Shown piece by piece: positions 1-10,829 of a stretch of DNA of 64,000 nucleotides. The translations under genes were made by a program, and so were the position numbers. Source of the DNA: Ianthella basta (taxonomy: Eukaryota; Porifera; Demospongiae; Verongiida; Ianthellidae). The notes under the pieces were generated by a model. It had not been told where the DNA came from. It searched no databases and saw only the letters and a list, made by a program, of their open reading frames with translations. Position 1 is the stretch's first letter; every line of letters begins with the position of its first letter. Where the stretch lies: assembly GCA_964019415.1 (NCBI GenBank), contig OZ025884.1:2963875-3027874 (forward strand), given 5' to 3'.

Positions 1-1376
1 GGTCTTGTGCTGCGTATCCCAGACTGCCAACAATGTCAACACTTCCTTGTAGTGGCTGGAGCTCACCCAAGAGACAGTGGAGAATGGTGGACTGCAAGGA
101 GGGACATGACAAACTCCTACTCACTCTATTGAGTATAGATTGTCTATGAATAGAGTAGAGAGACTTGTCAACATCCACAATGTATGCAACGTACCTTCCC
201 TGCTCCTACAGGTCCAACAATTGCCACCATTCGCGCATTCTGGTCACAACCAAAGGAAATGTTCTTCAAGGTGAGTCTTCCACCAGTCTTTGCAATAGAA
301 AGAAGCACACAATTGTGTTTAATGGTAAACTAGGCGAATGTAAGCATTGTGGGGCGAGCCTGAGCGAGCGTCACGTACTCTTGCAGTGATCGTGGCCTAG
401 AGAGTGTGTGATGACAAGAATGGAGCACACATGCATGATGGGTGTACGTGAATGAAACAGGTTATAGGAAATGTGGATAGGCCTACTGAGGACGGACACA
501 CCTCCATGCACATGAGTACCAAATGCAGAGCATAAGACAGCAAGTTACTGCATTGATACCAGTTTACCTCTAGTATGTTAATGGGTACACCCTGGACAAC
601 TGGACTAATCTGTCATGTTACTGCGTTCTGATTGCTGCACCATGATTGTGTTGAGTCACAATGGCATGTTCTTAATTGTATTGTGCATTATATTTCACTT
701 GTTTTGACATAATTATTTCCCATTATAAACTTCAATGTAAAATGGTGGGCAAGATGGTGACTCTTTGACTGTCTTCCTCAGCATAATGTGCTAGACATGG
801 TGATATCATGGAGTGGGGCAGACGGACAACTTATACCCATGCCCACAAATATTCTGACAACGTCACTGCATCAGCATGTATGCACTAGATGAGCAGCCTG
901 CTCGAAGGGAACTCGCTGCAGCCAACTTTGATTGCTGAAGAGTCTGGTCCCTGGCTAGAACAATGGCTGGAGCGCGCTGTCCTTCCAGTGAAACGTTGAC
1001 TGTAGTCGCCTGAGCATGAAGTGCACACAAAAGCCGTGCATCAAAAATCGGCATCCTAGCCGACGTGTGGACCCACTGCTTTCCCATAGTTACAACAACA
1101 AAGGTAGGGGGGAGCGTCCTTGACATAGCGTCGTGAGTGCGAGCGACGTTCCAACGGGGTGTGTGCGGTTGCTAAGGCATCTTTGTTTCGAAGTCTGCAC
1201 GGTTGGTAAGGCGTCTTTGTTTCGGAGTGTGCGCGGTTGGCGAGCGAACGACATGCAGCCGTGTTCTTCTACACCGGCGAAGAGACTCGGCTTGGGGCAT
1301 ATATAGACGTCTTATGCTTGGGGCTATGACCTAGACAAAATCGCCCCGGGGGCCAAAACGGACGTACCATCTATAC

Positions 1377-1427
<51 letters not shown>

Positions 1428-4400
1428 CAGAGACTTCCGCCTACACTCCACGTCAGAGTGGGGCTCGCTCAGGCTTGCCCCAAATATTCGGTATCACCTA
1501 GCATGACATTTGTGAAACAATTAAGAGGGCATTCATGCATTGTGTCACAGTATATGTATGCATACTTACCTCTCCCTTCTCCCATGCAGCAGATAGGCCC
1601 TCCACCACCACTTTCGGTCTCTCTCTTGAGTCATTCTTACTTGGGTATCCTCCCATCTGACTGCAACTCCCATCTACCAAATGAATAACATTTTCACATT
1701 TCCCCAAACCGTAACCATTGGGAAAAGATGCTTTATTCAGAGATGGACGTCTGCTGTACCGTCTAGCCCGAGAGGGATCTGGGAGGTCCTTCAGAAGTAG
1801 CTCCTGAATATGGGATGTACAGCTGGGATTGTATGTTACTGTGTATACAGACACACATTTAATAGTGCACTTCTAAACAATAAATACCTAAGCTTAAGTC
1901 TTGAAACTGTGAGGACGTAACCTTGCACTGATCTACATACAGTAACAATAATCACACTTCTACACACACAGCCATACGTTCGATCATCCTGCAGAAAGAC
2001 AGCACATGCATGCCTCACAAATAAAACTTTCATCAGGCCTGCATATGCCTCTAGTAGCTCACAAACATTTATACCTAGTTTATTATTAGCAAACAAGAGA
2101 GATACAGGAGAAACATACGTACATAGGATACAACATATTGCATAGTGACAGTTTGGGCCTGTACAATGTTCAGAGGTTTTCTGCCTTGGCTACAAATAAT
2201 AGCAGCAACCAGATTTAGCATTTTGAAAAAGTTCAGGATTTAGCGGGTAAAATTATAGTGCTTTTCCAGTTTCTTGTGCATAAAACTCTTTGCCTGTACA
2301 AAAATGTGGCAGATACAATTTTAGGGATTTTGTACTACTTGCTACATGCACTAAAATTAGTACTTGTGAAATTTGTAGCCTTAAAGTCATTAGTCTTGTA
2401 CCCAGCCCACTTCTAGCCACCATTTTGACAAAGGCGCGGAAGGTGGTCTAGCAAACTGAGCCCACATTCCTGGGCCTAGTGATGTCATGCCCGATCACGC
2501 GATTATGACATCTGCCGCATATAATTATGTGAACCTTATGGCACTAGCAATCGATCGCTGCTATCTTTGCAGTGCTCCACAGCTCTCAGGCACTGAATCA
2601 CAGAAATTTGAACATGAAAGGAAGGAGACTGTTGTAAAGTGACTTCCACTGTGTTTGTGACTGTGTTTGACAATGCTGCTTCTATCCTCGGTCTGGAATA
2701 CGCCATTTCCCATCACATGTATATATACATGGCTGGCCGGGGAATCATGTGACCAATCTGCAATCTGATTAGTATTCTCGATTCTGGGAATGAGACGTCA
2801 TTAGGCCCAGGAATGTGGGCTCAGTTTGCCTGACCACCTTCCAGTTCTTTGTCTTTGGCAGCCGGAAGTGTGAGTACGAGATTATAAAGTCATATTCCCT
2901 TGTGGACCAAAATGAATTACTGTGGACCAAAATGAATACTTACTTGAATCCTGCTGAAGGCAACCTTGGCCTCTTGGAAACCCACAACTGCATTCAGTAT
3001 ATACACGGATGATACAATTCTGGCATTTGACATCAGCGAGATGGTAGTGAAGACAATTGCAGGAGTGAGGGGCTTCCCCGTCGTCAAAATGTACGTGGAG
3101 AATATGAGCAAGTTTACCACTCCGATAAAGACATAGAATAGTGCAGGTTTGCATGCCTGGAACATTACAGCAGCCATGTTCAACCTGGTCTCCTTCCTGT
3201 GATGGCAAACAATTGTGACAATGACGACAAAGTAAGAGGAACACAGGAATGGCATAACATTAACTAGTATTCCATATTCAATGCACTATAGTGGTTTCAC
3301 AATTTCTAGTCCCAATTGACATTTGTGCACTGCACTCAATCACGGGAGTAAAGTATTGGAACAATAGGCTCGCATGTGCTTCGATCTCTATGTGTGAGCC
3401 TACTAATATGGTATGGTTCCATCACACGAAACTGACCATATTCCTTGGCATGGTTGAATATGATATGATTACTACCCCTGGCATAGCCTTACCAAGTCTG
3501 GATTATTCCAGACCCCTATCTGACATTTCTACCAATGCCAAATTATTGTCTTCCCCTTCAGCCAACCCAAACAGGAATGTCTGTGAATGAATTCTTCTTG
3601 ATATTACTCTGGGAGGAAGTGGAGATAGTACGTACCTTGAAAATGCGTAAACTAGAATAAACTTCCTTTTCTGTGCCACTGACGTAAATAAGCCTATAGC
3701 CTGAGTCTGAGCTCATTTTTTATAACTTACACATAATTATGTACAGTTATACGGTAGACGACAGTATAATGCACTCACCTGCGAATGCTGACTACAAGCT
3801 CCTTGAAGGCATACTCCCAACCATACATCTTGATCACTCTGATCCCAGAGATCACCTGGTTCATGACCTTCACACGTTTGTCTGTGTACTGGGCAGATCT
3901 GCGCCTGCATGTGTAGATAAAACAAGCATATTATAGCAGGGAATGGACATAATGTGAACATTTAGCAGTTAATTATAGCTTGTCACACATCATTAGAGGT
4001 TATGTGATCTGATATTCAAATGAATGGAAAGGCATACTACTTAATTTCAGTACATCTGAACGTGTAGTTTACTCAAAGAAAGCATGGACCATCTTTCTCC
4101 ACAAGAATCACTTGACATCAACAGGGCTGCAGCAGTTCTTGCCTCTGTACTGGCTGTGAAATGTGTAGTGGTGGATTACGTACTCTCACCTCAGTTTGGC
4201 ATACAGCTTTCCAATGAAGTACAGCAATGGGATCTGCATCAGGACTGCACTCATCCCTGCCAGTGAACTGGGGCCAAGACCAATGTAGAACCATAGCACC
4301 AGAGTCACCGCGACAACATATACTGGAGTCAGAATGAAGTATATGATGTAAATGAAAGCCTGCAGAAATAAATAAGAATATAGGACACAATTAAGACTTT

Positions 4401-6910
4401 GGCAGTGGCAAAGTTCTGACTACAGTACGCACACAATGCAGGTTCCGACACACACCTTGTCAAGTCGCTGCACATCATAGCCAGCCAGGTTAACAGTCTT
4501 CCCAATAGTCACTTGGCCAATGGTGGTCAAGTTCAATTCCAAGATCTTCTTGAAAATGGCACCAGTAGCTGCTATCCGACCAATCATACCTGACAGCACA
4601 AAGAACATACAGGTTATAGCAGTCCATATAAACACTCCATCACACATGCACTATAGGAACAACATGTACATATGCAGTGAGAATGCAAGATAAAGTGTAC
4701 TCAATAACAAACAGCTGAAATCCTGAAACCCACTTGGTTTGGGCACAATGTAGGAATGCATAAAGGTGCACGAATTCAAATAACTATAGTTTCAATAGTA
4801 AATTTATGTGAAACTGCCAACACTCACCATGTTCGTAGGCCCACAGATGTGCCCATGCATGATTGAGTGCTAGTGCAAAAAATATGGCTGCTATTCCAAC
4901 AGCATACAAGTAAGCATCTCTGGTTTCTTCTGGTGAGCGGTCACTGACAAAGTAATTGGCCAACCAGCCCACCATTATTGCAAGGAGGATCTGGAGGGCT
5001 AGCTGTGTGGGACAGAACATAAAGTAAAATGCACACACACTGCAAATCAACTACTCTGCAATTACTCTACATGCTAGTGCATCTCCTTGCGGGGTGAATG
5101 AGGCCATATATACATACTGATAGAGCACAAGAAATAAAATGTATGCCGTTTTGACATAATCATTTCAGCTAATTTTCCATACTCAGGTAGGATATCAATT
5201 CTATGTCCTAACCTGTGCTGTTTCCTTAGCCACATCTCTATGGATGCTAGCTGTAAATGAACACTGAACCTGAAGCTATGCAAACAGAGGCAACCCCAAA
5301 GAAGGTTACTATAACTGTATAAACTACATCCTACGGCAGTGCTAAATGTTTGGACATGCAGACTGGGTGTAAAGTGCTCCCCCAAACGAACCTCAATAGC
5401 ACAGAGTATGAACTGGGCAATGAGTTTCACCCTAAACAGCTTCATAATTGCCGCCCATAGTCGAGGACTCCTGCCTCCCTTACGGCGATCCAGTTCACAT
5501 TGCCAGTGTCTACAGAGTGCACATGGCATGCATGTAACAGAATAAGGGACAACAGGGTTCTGTAGAAAGGTCTGTCAACAAATAAATCATGCTTAATATA
5601 GTATTGTGGTACTCAGTTGAAGCTTCTTATTTTTAATGTACAGAAGACATAGCAATCCCTACTCTAAAACAATCAACCGCTTTGACAAGAGTACATCAAA
5701 ATGGCTGTTATAGTGCACAGCCATTTTGACAACCAGTTGTTGCATTACTCAGCTAAGTACTGTTCCTAGACAATTGCCAAGCAACTCAAACCATGTGAAA
5801 ACTGCTCATCCTTTAGCCCCCACCAACCAGTGTGTAGTACAATCTTCCATCATGACAGTAATCCAATATGTAGCTAAAATTCATAGTTAACCCATTAGGG
5901 CCCAAAGACGCAAAAAATGTCACTCTGCCGTAATACAACTACATGATTCCGCTCCCTCACTTCTATCTAGCTATAAAATCCCTCACTTCTGAAAATCGTT
6001 CTGCAACTTCTCAGACAAGGCATAGTCTGGAGGCTCAGGTAGATCCTTTTGCTGCAGCTCCTTCTTCCTCACACCAGCCCAGAACAAAGGCTCCAGCCAG
6101 CTGCATTGGAAGAATCATGTGATGGTCATGTGACAGACATAATGTATCACATGATGAAAGAACTACAGCAACTGACGCATTAAAATATAATCATTAGTTA
6201 ACAATAGCAGGATGTTTGCCCAGGGAGGTCATGCAAAACCATTACATGGTGGTTATATGTAAAACACATCTATAGCCACCATCTGGCTACCATAGCTGCT
6301 AGCTCCTACTTCGTCATCCTGCATGAAACAGCAAAATGGGGGCTACCACCAGGTATGTAAGCATGGTGTATATAGTGCTCTGTACGGCCACATATGTAAC
6401 TAAAGGCCTATAAAATGCAGTGCCTACTACTCTCAACTGCACGTGCACAGCCATAGGTTCTGTACTCCACAATAAGGCCCTTAACATTCCGTACCAGCGA
6501 CACAACTAGCCCAAGTGGCGGTTTTATTAGCTGTTATGAGACAGTATTCCGTTGTACAGTGAAGACCTCATGGCCAGTTTTTACATCCTACTGCCACACT
6601 TCCAACACCTAAAGCGATGCAACTTGGAAGTTTGCGCGGAGCAGAATCGAGCGAACACAATTTCAGACATCTATCTGTAGTACAAGGCGTTAAGGTGAGC
6701 GACTCTGCGCACCTGTCGGTGTTTAAAGTCCATGCCCAACGACACTACACGGAAAGACCTGAAATTACACACATACAGCCAGAAGATTCTTGAAAGAACA
6801 TTAGCAGACTGGTATCCCTTGGCTCCCTTCACTCGAAGATGAGAGGTGTCCGCCCGGCTACATGAATCCACTTGACTGTGATCATCCACAGATAGTCGAG
6901 TACTAGCCAT
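1..6910 (-). CDS. ABCC4: ABCC4/MRP4-like ABC transporter, copy A (5' 11 exons, runs off left edge)
   Basis: N-terminal half of a short (no TMD0) ABCC-family exporter, a plasma-membrane ATP-driven pump for organic anions and conjugates in the family. Exons on the minus strand: 6777-6910 (ATG at 6910), 5987-6100, 5392-5509, 4828-5002, 4456-4589, 4190-4359, 3779-3904, 2944-3196, 1570-1803, 195-287, and 91 to beyond base 1. The borders are GT/AG and the frame stays open throughout. Exon 2 starts with the family WLEPLFWAG motif. Exons 3-8 encode TMD1, including RVKVMNQVISGIRVIKMYGW. Exon 10 ends in Walker A GPVGAGK and exon 11 begins STILHCLLGE. Every exon has a same-phase partner in copy B at 34700-47927; only exon 1 (-3 nt) and the linker exon 9 (-9 nt) differ in length. 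NBD1 signature, TMD2 and NBD2 should lie left of the window. Nothing visible is broken, so it is probably functional. ABCC4 orthology as opposed to another short MRP is inferred. Confidence 0.93.
288..1569. other. ABCC copy A intron 10, mostly unrecognised
   Basis: About 1.3 kb with the (ATA)n tract and the short direct repeat at 1160-1244. A minus-strand 87-codon frame at 863-1126 shows no recognisable family. Copy B has only ~110 bp at the same intron, so this is probably a TE insertion of unknown type. Confidence 0.5.
1379..1425. repeat. (ATA)n microsatellite, ABCC copy A intron 10
   Basis: About fifteen ATA triplets. Just left, at 1160-1244, a ~37-bp direct repeat (GGTTGSTAAGGCRTCTTTGT) occurs twice plus a partial copy. 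Confidence 0.9.
2430..2862. mobile_element. Foldback MITE in ABCC copy A intron 8
   Basis: Arms of about 60 bp at 2430-2493 and 2788-2862 are near-perfect inverted copies. They share GGAAGGTGGTC and CAAACTGAGCCCACATTCCT (TGGGCCTARTGAYGTC follows). The spacer is about 290 bp of non-coding sequence. The right arm ends about 80 bp below the exon at 2944. No matching element was found in copy B intron 8. Confidence 0.82.
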
Positions 6911-7266
6911 TAACCGCAGCACACTAGCATTCCACAAATTGCTGCCTCCAAATCCAATCGCCCACTGAACAGAAGTATTTTATACTAGTTACTTAGGGTA
7001 ACTAACGAAATACAGTTTACCGTTTACGTTTACTGCAGTAGTTTAATTTATGAATATAGTTAATGTCTCACGTATCCCGTTCGTGCACCAGCCGAACACC
7101 CTCAGCCTGTTGGGGGTGTCCGTCTGTTGCACTCACCCTTTCCCTGTCCTATAGTTGGGCTCACTACATATAGCTAATACCTAATTCCCTACACCTAACT
7201 ATTACCAGTGAGCCAACCTACTGGTGGTGCACTGGCTTGGTCTTAAGTGGGCTGGGCCCGCCCCCG

Positions 7267-7312
7267 TGACCTTCGACCTCCTAAGGGTCCCATGACCATT
7301 GACCTTTGACCT
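7267..7312. promoter_or_regulatory. Paired DR1 nuclear-receptor-like motifs upstream of ABCC copy A
   Basis: TGACCTTCGACCT (7267-7279) and TGACCTTTGACCT (7300-7312, preceded by TGACCAT) are, on the minus strand, AGGTCA-type half-sites spaced by one base. They match the DR1 consensus bound by RXR/HNF4-class receptors. They lie about 360-400 bp upstream of the ABCC copy A start codon and on the right side for its promoter. Binding is inferred from motif alone. Confidence 0.45.
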
Positions 7313-7554
7313 CCTAGGAGTCTACATACTAGGTTGACCTTCAAGACGAGGTTAACCCTGGGGGACAGGGCCCAGGCCCCAAGAGGGGTCCCCCAGGTAT
7401 GAATCAACTTTAATGTTACTAGATAATAATATAATTATAAGATTTGATACTGTGTAGCTAGCTAAGTTCCGGGGCTAGATAATAATAATATAGTTATAAG
7501 AGTCAATACAATGCAAGTTCAGGGTGGGAATGGTACTTTAATGTCCATTGTGGC

Positions 7555-8135
7555 CTAAATGTACCAAGTTATTCCCCGAGGGAGTTTGCTGCCTGTGAGC
7601 CAGGGGCTGCTTGTGGTAGGGTCTTCCTGCAGAGGTGGCTTTGACTGTGGTCCTGGGGAGCCTGCAATACATCTGGAGACTGCTGCTAGGTCTGTGGTAC
7701 TCGGCCTAATGTACTGTTGGTAAGCCATGCTGGGCCACCTGCCCACGATCTTGATCATGGTCTCAGGGCATGAGGGACCCTCGCCTGGCTTGCTGATGTG
7801 GCCGCTCCTATTTTGAAGCTATGTCTGTTAAAGTGATCCCCAATGAGTCCAGTCTGCTGCAGGGCCTGCTGCACCCTGAGCACAAATTGCTCTCTTCTCA
7901 TTGGCGAACCATTCTCGTTGATGAATAACGTCCCTGGGCGGTTGCCCCTAATCGTCAAGTAATCCAACAGTGCTGAGACGGGGCAGGTTGAGGCTACTCT
8001 TGTCCCCTGCCGATATTGATCGGTTTTTGAGGCTTTGATTTGTAGCTCAATGTGATTGTGTGTCTCGTCATGGACATACACAAGGTCTGCCACGCAAAGG
8101 TGTACCTGGGGATTGAACGGCCCTCTCAGTCCCAT
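7555..8135 (-). pseudogene. Tyrosine recombinase, C-terminal catalytic half (disrupted)
   Basis: Continues the recombinase after the insertion: NPQVHLCVADLVYVHDE, ELQIKASKTDQYRQG, then HxxR-box material RHSFKIGAATSASQAR. A frameshift near 7757 follows, and then GRWPSMAYQQYIRPS, which holds the late His/Trp position and the catalytic Tyr. All catalytic positions can be located, but no single frame joins them. Confidence 0.8.
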
Positions 8136-8208
8136 TAAGGCATGGTGTGCAGTTTTGAAGCCTTCCTGTAAGGGTTCCTCCCCTTTGTTTGTGTAGTGGT
8201 TCGCTATA

Positions 8209-8385
8209 CAGCCGATTTCAGAATGGTTGTCCAAAAGGTAAATGGCAAATGGCGTGACATCATAGCAAATGGCAGTACTGTACAATAGGAGTGACGTGTT
8301 GGCAAGCAGTTAAACTAATAGTGACGTCACGCCATTTGATCGTTCTGCCATTTGCCATTTTGGCCAACCGTTCTGAAATCGACTG
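8209..8385. mobile_element. 177-bp mariner-like MITE nested in the TTAA transposon
   Basis: TA dinucleotides (8207-8208 and 8386-8387) flank imperfect inverted repeats of about 40 bp beginning CAGYCGATTTCAGAAYGGTT. A truncated relative starts at 48042 beside the relic ABCC exon. The TA duplication and CAG termini suggest Tc1/mariner mobilisation. Confidence 0.75.
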
Positions 8386-8468
8386 TATAAACTTGCTATG
8401 TAAACTGTAATGATCGCTACTTCCTGCGTGCGTATATAAAGGTGGGGCACGTGCATAATTTATTCAAA

Positions 8469-8648
8469 ATGGCGGACACCAAGCAGATAGACTATTTCTA
8501 CCCGAAAGAGTCTCATGCCGGCTATGAAGGAGTCGCTCCAGGCTACTTTCATAACCTTCGCGCGATAGAGCAACATCAATCACCAGTTTTTCCAATTGTG
8601 CTTGTTTGTGGAGGCTACAGTGCTCTCTGGAGACGCTTGCATTGATCT
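8469..8648 (+). pseudogene. Putative leftover first exon inside the TTAA transposon
   Basis: ATG in an AAAATGG context about 35 bp downstream of a TATATAAA box. It opens a 58-codon frame starting MADTKQIDYFYPKES. I do not recognise the protein. The position, inside an inverted-repeat element behind a TATA box, suggests the N-terminus of the transposase of the autonomous parent. It could also be random. Confidence 0.35.
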
Positions 8649-9004
8649 AGAAAATACTTCCGTTCGGCATCTTGGTGACCAGTTCTCAGCGCTGGTGAGT
8701 CCTACAATGAAGCACAATGGTGACATTAAGGAGCAGTTTGGAAGAACACGTAGGGTACAAAAATCCTGTTCATAGGTTGAGGAGTTCATAGCCGGATTTT
8801 GTATTTTAATGTCAAAATTGGCTTCCGTTCAGCTACGCTTTTCAAAGCGACTTTTTCGTCCAGCGCTCATCTGTTGCTTGCGCTGCACAGCTTGTCCACT
8901 CTTGCATTCCACAGTAACGTCAAAGCTGCAACCACGGTCAATTCAGGGATAAAAATCGCCTTATAATGTACCATTAAAGATTGCGCAATTTTGCGTGCCA
9001 TGCC

Positions 9005-9517
9005 TTAATACCCCTGAGCTGAGTCTGGTGCCACGAACTCACTGCAGCGTAGGAAGCTGAAAACTCCTATGCAGCAAGCTGCCCAAAGAGCCCGATTCTT
9101 AAAGCTGTGTGGATCCAATGCGAGGGCTGCCCTAATGTGGTTCATCATAGCCGCAGTAATGGGCAGCCGGATCCCTGCTGGTCCCCTCCCCGCGTTTGCT
9201 CGCTTGATGCCTCTAATCAAGAGATTAACATATGGGGTGTGGAACGATGGTGCCATGCAGGTCGGGTCTCTGAGTAGGCGAAAGAACCTGAGGCCTGCCA
9301 AATACACCTCAATGGTTGAGGCTGCCAGTCCCAGAGACCCCACGTGGGCAATAAACAGAGTCACCTTTTCCCCTGTGATTGAGTGTGGGGCAAGGTGGAA
9401 TTGGGAGGTGAATTTCTGGTACCATAACCAGCCTACTTTGTACGTGTTCATTGTCGCTTTCGCCAGTCCGGCCTCCAGAAAGCATTGAACGTCTCCCTCC
9501 AGCGAAAGGATGTCCAT
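9005..9517 (-). pseudogene. Tyrosine recombinase, N-terminal half (disrupted)
   Basis: Encodes the SAM-like DNA-binding domain (ATMNTYKVGWLWYQKF; TIEVYLAGLRFFRLLRDP) and the start of the catalytic domain (LWAACCIGVFSFLRCSEFVA, with the first catalytic Arg in FLRCSEF). The frame ends at the TTAA where the 866-bp insertion begins. The preceding RNase H-side coding is in another frame near 9500, so a further frameshift exists. Confidence 0.8.
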
Positions 9518-10053
9518 TCTGGGGCCTGCTCGGTGATCTGCCTGACCAGAGCTGGGGGTACCTGTGACGGAGCAGGGAAGCCTGCATATGGGTGTAGTCT
9601 GCGAAATGATGTCACTCTAAAGTGAGACAGATGGTCTGCTCCCGTGTTTTGGGGCCAGCTATGTGAACTGCCCTCAAATGGCAGTTGTACAGTGCCTGCA
9701 GATATGCCAAACATCGCAACATATGACTTGCTTGTGGATCTTGAGCGTGCAGCCGATTAATCTGTGAGACCACAGTATCATTGCCCAACACAAATGACCA
9801 AACAACACAAATGACCACTACAAGAGGAGAGAGAAAAGAAAGGTCTATGGAAAAAGTGAGGCCTATGAATAAAAGTCTATGGAAAAAAGAGAGGCCTATG
9901 GAAAAACGTCTATGGGAGTGCCTAAGGGGGTTCCAGTTCCATTAAACAGTCGTGCTTCGCCCGCCTTGTCATGATGGTCCCAAATCACTGAATGTCCGAC
10001 CTGCCTGTGCCGAAACCCCTAATCACCAGGGTGCCTGGGTCCAGATCCAAGCT

Positions 10054-10773
10054 TTACTTGGTTGTCACGTGATTGGCAGACCGTGAAACTAGAGTTGGGC
10101 AGTCCTTAGTGACGTGTCCCGCCTCGCGGCACACATAGCACATGTGTCTGAATCGGCAATAGGGCAACGTGCATGAGACTCTGTTCCAGCGGCGACAGAT
10201 CTTGTCTTGATCTGCTGGAGGCTGTCCTTGTTGGCATGTCAGATGGGTGGATGGGGACCCAACTGCATCTATGACTGCCATTAGCCAAATGTCTGGCTCA
10301 CATTTGTGCCAATTATGTTCTGGGTTGGTGGCTGCCGCTTGCCTGAACAGCTGGTCGTATCTCATCCACGCCTGGCCTCTGCCCTCTCTTGCAAGATTAC
10401 TTACAATGGATGTATACCCTGCCAGCTCAAAAGCCCGCTGTGGCTTCGGGTGCACTGCTACCGCCATGTAGGAGGAGAAGGCTGCCATCCAGTCTAGTGG
10501 TGATGCAATATTGTGCCTCTTCTTCTTGGTCTCGTCCTTGTTTTCCCGTGCTTTAGTGAATTGCGCCTCCCTCAATGCTTCCAGGAGGAGATCTGGTAAG
10601 TCAATGAATTTCCCCTGCTTAATTGCCTTCAGGAGATGCTGGGGGATGGGCGGTAAGCCTGACGTTGGGATAACTAGGTCTGCACTGCTCTCCTCCATGC
10701 CCTCAGAAAGTGGAGATGACCCACTCTGCTGCATCGTTTGGGGAGCTGTGGCAGTATCCTTGCTCGTGGTCAC
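10054..10773 (-). CDS. Gag-like protein of the tyrosine-recombinase retroelement
   Basis: Intact 239-codon frame and the best preserved ORF of the dead retroelement. The N-terminal half is polar with a KKKRHNIASPLDWMAAFSSY segment, and the middle is helical. The C-terminus has a Cys/His cluster (CRRWNRVSCTLPYCRFRHMC, then CYVCREAGHVTKDCP) typical of nucleic-acid-binding gag proteins in cnidarian and sponge Ngaro/DIRS elements. It lies upstream, in the minus sense, of the RNase H and recombinase relics. The family identity comes from motif resemblance only. Confidence 0.7.
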   Translation of the reverse strand: MTTSKDTATAPQTMQQSGSSPLSEGMEESSADLVIPTSGLPPIPQHLLKAIKQGKFIDLPDLLLEALREAQFTKARENKDETKKKRHNIASPLDWMAAFSSYMAVAVHPKPQRAFELAGYTSIVSNLAREGRGQAWMRYDQLFRQAAATNPEHNWHKCEPDIWLMAVIDAVGSPSTHLTCQQGQPPADQDKICRRWNRVSCTLPYCRFRHMCYVCREAGHVTKDCPTLVSRSANHVTTK

Positions 10774-10829
10774 TGCAGTGGTGGCTGGCTCAGCCAGGCC
10801 GGCGCTGAGGCGGGTGCTCTAGGGGGGTA

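Larger units (their letters stand above)
8139..9004. mobile_element. 866-bp non-autonomous DNA transposon with TTAA target duplication
   Basis: Flanked by TTAA at 8135-8138 and 9005-9008. The termini GGCATGG and CCATGCC form perfect 7-bp inverted repeats (12 bp counting the TTAA and one flanking base), with weaker similarity further in. TTAA duplication points to a Kolobok- or piggyBac-type transposase. It interrupts the tyrosine recombinase of the surrounding retroelement. Inside are a mariner-like MITE (8209-8385) and, on the plus strand, a TATATAAA box (about 8433) followed by an ATG at 8469 opening MADTKQIDYFYPKESHAGYE. That looks like a retained promoter and first exon. Confidence 0.75.
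7555..10800 (-). mobile_element. Gutted Ngaro/DIRS-like tyrosine-recombinase retrotransposon
   Basis: Three minus-strand pieces appear in the order expected of a DIRS-superfamily element. First is a gag-like protein (10054-10773) ending in a Cys/His cluster (CRRWN, CRFRHMCYVC, GHVTKDCP). Second is the tail of an RNase H domain (about 9600-9818, VHIAGPKT, then HLSHF in a shifted frame). Third is a tyrosine recombinase. The recombinase N-terminal half is at 9005-9517 (TYKVGWLWYQKF, and the catalytic Arg context FSFLRCSEF). Its C-terminal half is at 7555-8135 (RHSFKIGAAT, then after a frameshift near 7757 GRWPSMAYQQYIR with the Tyr nucleophile). The reverse transcriptase expected between about 9820 and 10050 is missing, replaced by about 150 bp of short purine-rich repeats. 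An 866-bp transposon splits the recombinase. It is non-functional. Confidence 0.82.

Noticed and set aside
9069..9488. 139-codon plus-strand frame
   Set aside because: Shadow of the minus-strand tyrosine recombinase, which has clear family motifs.
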